Under the pieces are notes generated by a model, which saw only the letters and a list, made by a program, of their open reading frames with translations, ran no database searches and had not been told where the DNA came from. Of a stretch of DNA of 64,000 nucleotides, positions 61,701 to 64,000 are shown one piece after another. The stretch lies in contig QLIY01000456.1 in assembly GCA_003260075.1 (NCBI GenBank), positions 58,651 to 122,650 on the forward strand, given 5' to 3'. The first letter of the stretch is position 1; each line of letters starts with the position of its first letter. The stretch is from Phallusia mammillata. Taxonomy: Eukaryota; Chordata; Ascidiacea; Phlebobranchia; Ascidiidae. The translations under genes and the position numbers were made by a program.

Positions 61701-63019
61701 GACCCTTCTTCCCTCAAATTCTATGTCATCGTAGAGGATAATCTATAAAAAATACATATACAGTAGATCGATCTTTCAACCATGGTCTGGTCAAACAACC
61801 GAATTGCAAATTTAAACAACACATTACTATTTTCGCTCTTACTTTTCTCAATGAGGTTCTATATAGAACAATACGTGATTGCAGTTAATATATAAACTAT
61901 TTTTTAATAGGTTACAAAAGTTTGACGTACCTTTGATACGACTTCCCCAAAGTAGCTGTAAAGAAAAGAAAAATAATTATGCTAGTGTTTTCATTTTTTT
62001 TCGATAAAGTGACATTTTAGTAGTTTGTCTTTATGACAGTATTGTCACCGACTTTTGCTTATTTTACTCAAAGCATTAATGCGGCGTTAAACGTGAAACA
62101 GTTTGTTCATTTGCCTTTGCAACCTTTTGCGCGTCGCATTTCACACAAAGAGCTGCAATGGGTAACTACTTCTTCTTCTTTATAATGCATTAAAAAGTCA
62201 AAAATCCGAATAATGTGATGTCATATTATAAGTACAATAAAGCTATATTTAATTCAGTTTTATTACTTTGGTGGAAACACGGAAGATATTTGGTCGTTTG
62301 CTCCTCCCCAAGATGTCCAATGCGGGTACCTGCCAGGTTTGAGTGTGTAGCGTGCTCCCTTGTAGCCACGCTCCTCGTAAACAGTCCATCTGCAATATTT
62401 CATGATTGAAATCGCACGTTTTTGTTTTATGTTTTTTTTACATCGGTCCCCCAAAACACCTCAAAAAAAACTCTGCTAATAGGTATTAAATTTACTTTAT
62501 CAAGTTAAAAAAACCTTATTACTGTGGAAATCTTATTTTTAAAATGTTTTCCAAATTTGGTCATAAACATTTCTCCCAAGGTACTGGTGTCTATAGAATA
62601 CATCGTTCACCTGCTTTGACAATCTCTCTTGTCAACATCAGTGCAGGTTGTCAATCAAGCTGTAGCACACGGTATATAAAGCACTAATTTTCCAAATTTA
62701 TACTTACTCTCCTTCATTAACTATGATGGATGACACTTGGTTATCTATCCCGAGGCCACTAAGTTCCCAATATGGACTATTCACTTCGACCCTTTTTCCA
62801 TTGAAGTTCTCGTCTGAGAAAAGGATAATCTGAAATTTCTAAAAAGCACTCATTGTTTTAATTTTCTTACATTTTAATAATTTTGACAGTTTCGCTTTTT
62901 GTGCTGATATTTTCTTAAATCGGAAATGCTATGAGGTTACATTTAGAACAATGAGTGATTGCAGTTCATATAAAAACTCTTTTCAATAGCATATAAGAAA
63001 TCTTTCTTACCTTTTCCAT
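58755..63019 (-). CDS. five-domain beta/gamma-crystallin, 13 exons, 434 aa (fusion model)
   Basis: Exon 1 (63011-63019) Met-Glu-Lys. Domain 1: 62708-62829/62267-62389. Linker exon 61931-61955. Domain 2: 61621-61742/61278-61407. Domain 3: 60852-60976/60537-60656. Linker exon 60148-60172. Domain 4: 59849-59970/59506-59635. Domain 5: 59078-59202/58755-58881 (TAA). All phases fit. Linkers are 25 bp with CTTTACAG acceptors and no ATG. Domains 2-3 and 4-5 are tandem copies (IILYDDI..., then CPNLMDHGLNDQVSS and CEYWDASHT...). Alternative: domain 1 is its own 85-residue gene ending with TAA at 62263, and domain 3 ends with TAA at 60533, since a donor and a stop overlap at both places (AAAGTAATAA; ATGGTAATG). 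The downstream copies then have no start codon, which favours the fusion. No signal peptide. First-key motifs IDNQVSS and LNDQVSS and second-key KNDVMSS or KNDQ(I/L)SS support calcium binding. Confidence 0.72.
59361..59438. mobile_element. short hAT-like MITE (78 bp), copy 1
   Basis: CAGTGGTCAGCAACC and GGTTGCCGACCCCTG ends; flanks GTATGCAG and GTATAAAG match 6 of 8. Intronic, between domains 4 and 5. Confidence 0.7.
61136..61212. mobile_element. short hAT-like MITE (77 bp), copy 2
   Basis: Same element at the paralogous place between domains 2 and 3, flanks GTATACAG and GTATGAAG. It was copied with the crystallin block, so the insertion predates that duplication. Confidence 0.7.
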
Positions 63020-64000
63020 GATCTTTGTACTCGGTGTTGTTGACAAACACAATACAATTTTTAAAATCTACTTTTTTAAAAATGAAATCTATTTTACTAA
63101 AACATAAAAAGAGTTATTCTACTATTTTAAAAACTTTCATTCTAAGGCATTTTTACATTTACTACACCAGAGCATCGGTACTGATTTCTGCTTATTTCAC
63201 TGTAAGCTGTTGTGTGGCTTCGAGCCTAAAACAATTTTTATTCATTTGCTTTAAAAACCTTTTCATTCGTCACATTTCACACAGACAACTGCAAATGCAA
63301 CAGTTTAGAACTTTATGATATGAAAGTTGTCGGTAACCGCTGCCGACGAACTGACCGCTTATTGGTCGGTTTTTATACACATAAACGACTGGGTACAGTG
63401 CAAGAAAATGAATGCATTCAACAAGTTATTATAAACACCAAAACAGTAACAATACCAGCAATTTGACACCGCTCTCATGATATCCATTTTCTTTTCTGTT
63501 TCCTATCTTGTTTTTCGCCCTAAGACAAATTAATTAAATTTATGTGTTGTGACAGTCGTTGGTAATTAAATAACTGGCTGAAAATATTTACCCCAGCATA
63601 AGCGAACCCAACCACAAATTAATTAGTGCCGACAAATCGAAAACTTAAAAGCAATTTATATATTTTTTTAATTATTTCATTGGGTTCGAACCTAGGACGT
63701 TTTTGATTTGGAATCCCGATCAAGTGTATGTTTCTATGTGTGGGACAGGCTTACCTTACCATTTGGTCGTGCTTTCCCGGGGGGGGGGCAACCTGGATAA
63801 GCCTATGTATGCTACCCACAAAACTGAAAACCCTGACGAAGGTATTTATACCTTGCAAGAACATGTTGTTTTTACGGTTTGCTAATCTTTGGATGCGGGT
63901 TCTTGTGAATGCCACTATTCACCTCAGTTGGGGTTGTTTGGAAAACTACAAATCAACTTTTGTAAGGCTCAGTATTTTTCTCCATGTTGTCCGCCAACAA
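63020..64000. other. 5' flank of last crystallin gene; repeat; G run
   Basis: Contains a leader with ACAACACCGAG, a block near 63274 (ATTTCACACAGACAACTGC) shared with relic copies at 62141 and 60351, a TATA box and a dyad. 63690-64000 largely repeats 58286-58600, but a 10-bp G run (63779-63788) replaces part of it. No further gene seen. Confidence 0.5.
63329..63377 (-). promoter_or_regulatory. TATA box and dyad upstream of crystallin start
   Basis: On the minus strand TATAAAA (63371-63377) is followed 24 bp later by a palindrome, GTCGGCAGCGGTTACCGAC (63329-63347), about 310 bp upstream of the ATG at 63019. The spacing puts the dyad at or just after the expected transcription start. Confidence 0.5.

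Overview
This window looks like nuclear DNA of an invertebrate chordate, most likely a Ciona-like ascidian. The sequence is AT-rich, with short introns (mostly 100-700 bp, GT-AG) and many small hAT-type elements. It holds beta/gamma-crystallin genes whose first exon encodes only Met-x-Lys before the Greek keys, the exon layout of chordate lens crystallins. The organism call is inference; no orthologue search was possible. All gene models were built by hand from splice sites, reading phase and domain patterns.

Layout. (1) 537-3673, plus strand: 3' seven exons of a type I membrane receptor with a ShKT-like Cys-rich segment, two C-type lectin domains, one transmembrane helix and a short tail. 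(2) 4977-14856, minus strand: a seven-exon, seven-transmembrane rhodopsin-like GPCR of 444 residues. Its TM3 and TM4 exons appear twice because a 2,252-bp block is repeated exactly across a single N, which is almost certainly an unmerged contig overlap. A nest of three hAT-like elements sits in one intron. (3) About 15-22.3 kb: no gene recognised. (4) 22515-63019, minus strand: a beta/gamma-crystallin cluster. It contains three genes that each read as five Greek-key domains (22515-27171, 38888-44031, 58755-63019), three single-domain genes with six cysteines each (48488-49097, 52787-53474, 56600-57110), and one decayed two-domain locus (32600-34364). Each domain is two exons, one Greek key per exon. 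Most first-key exons are exactly 122 bp, and most keys carry an N/D-N/D-x-x-S/T-S calcium-site motif.

The crystallin cluster grew by tandem duplication. Two of the five-domain genes still contain internal remnants of old first exons and upstream regions: one whose splice donor changed from GT to AT, and two whose ATG is gone but which remain spliceable as 25-bp linker exons. The arrays therefore look like neighbouring short genes merged into long ones.

The assembly needs caution. From 27.7 kb onward there are 21 long C or G runs, most of them joining two near-identical copies of the same 55-250 bp, often differing by SNPs or indels. One pair is an empty and a filled allele of a transposon insertion. 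These are best read as allelic sequence joined end to end. All runs are C up to 38.05 kb and G from 40.36 kb.
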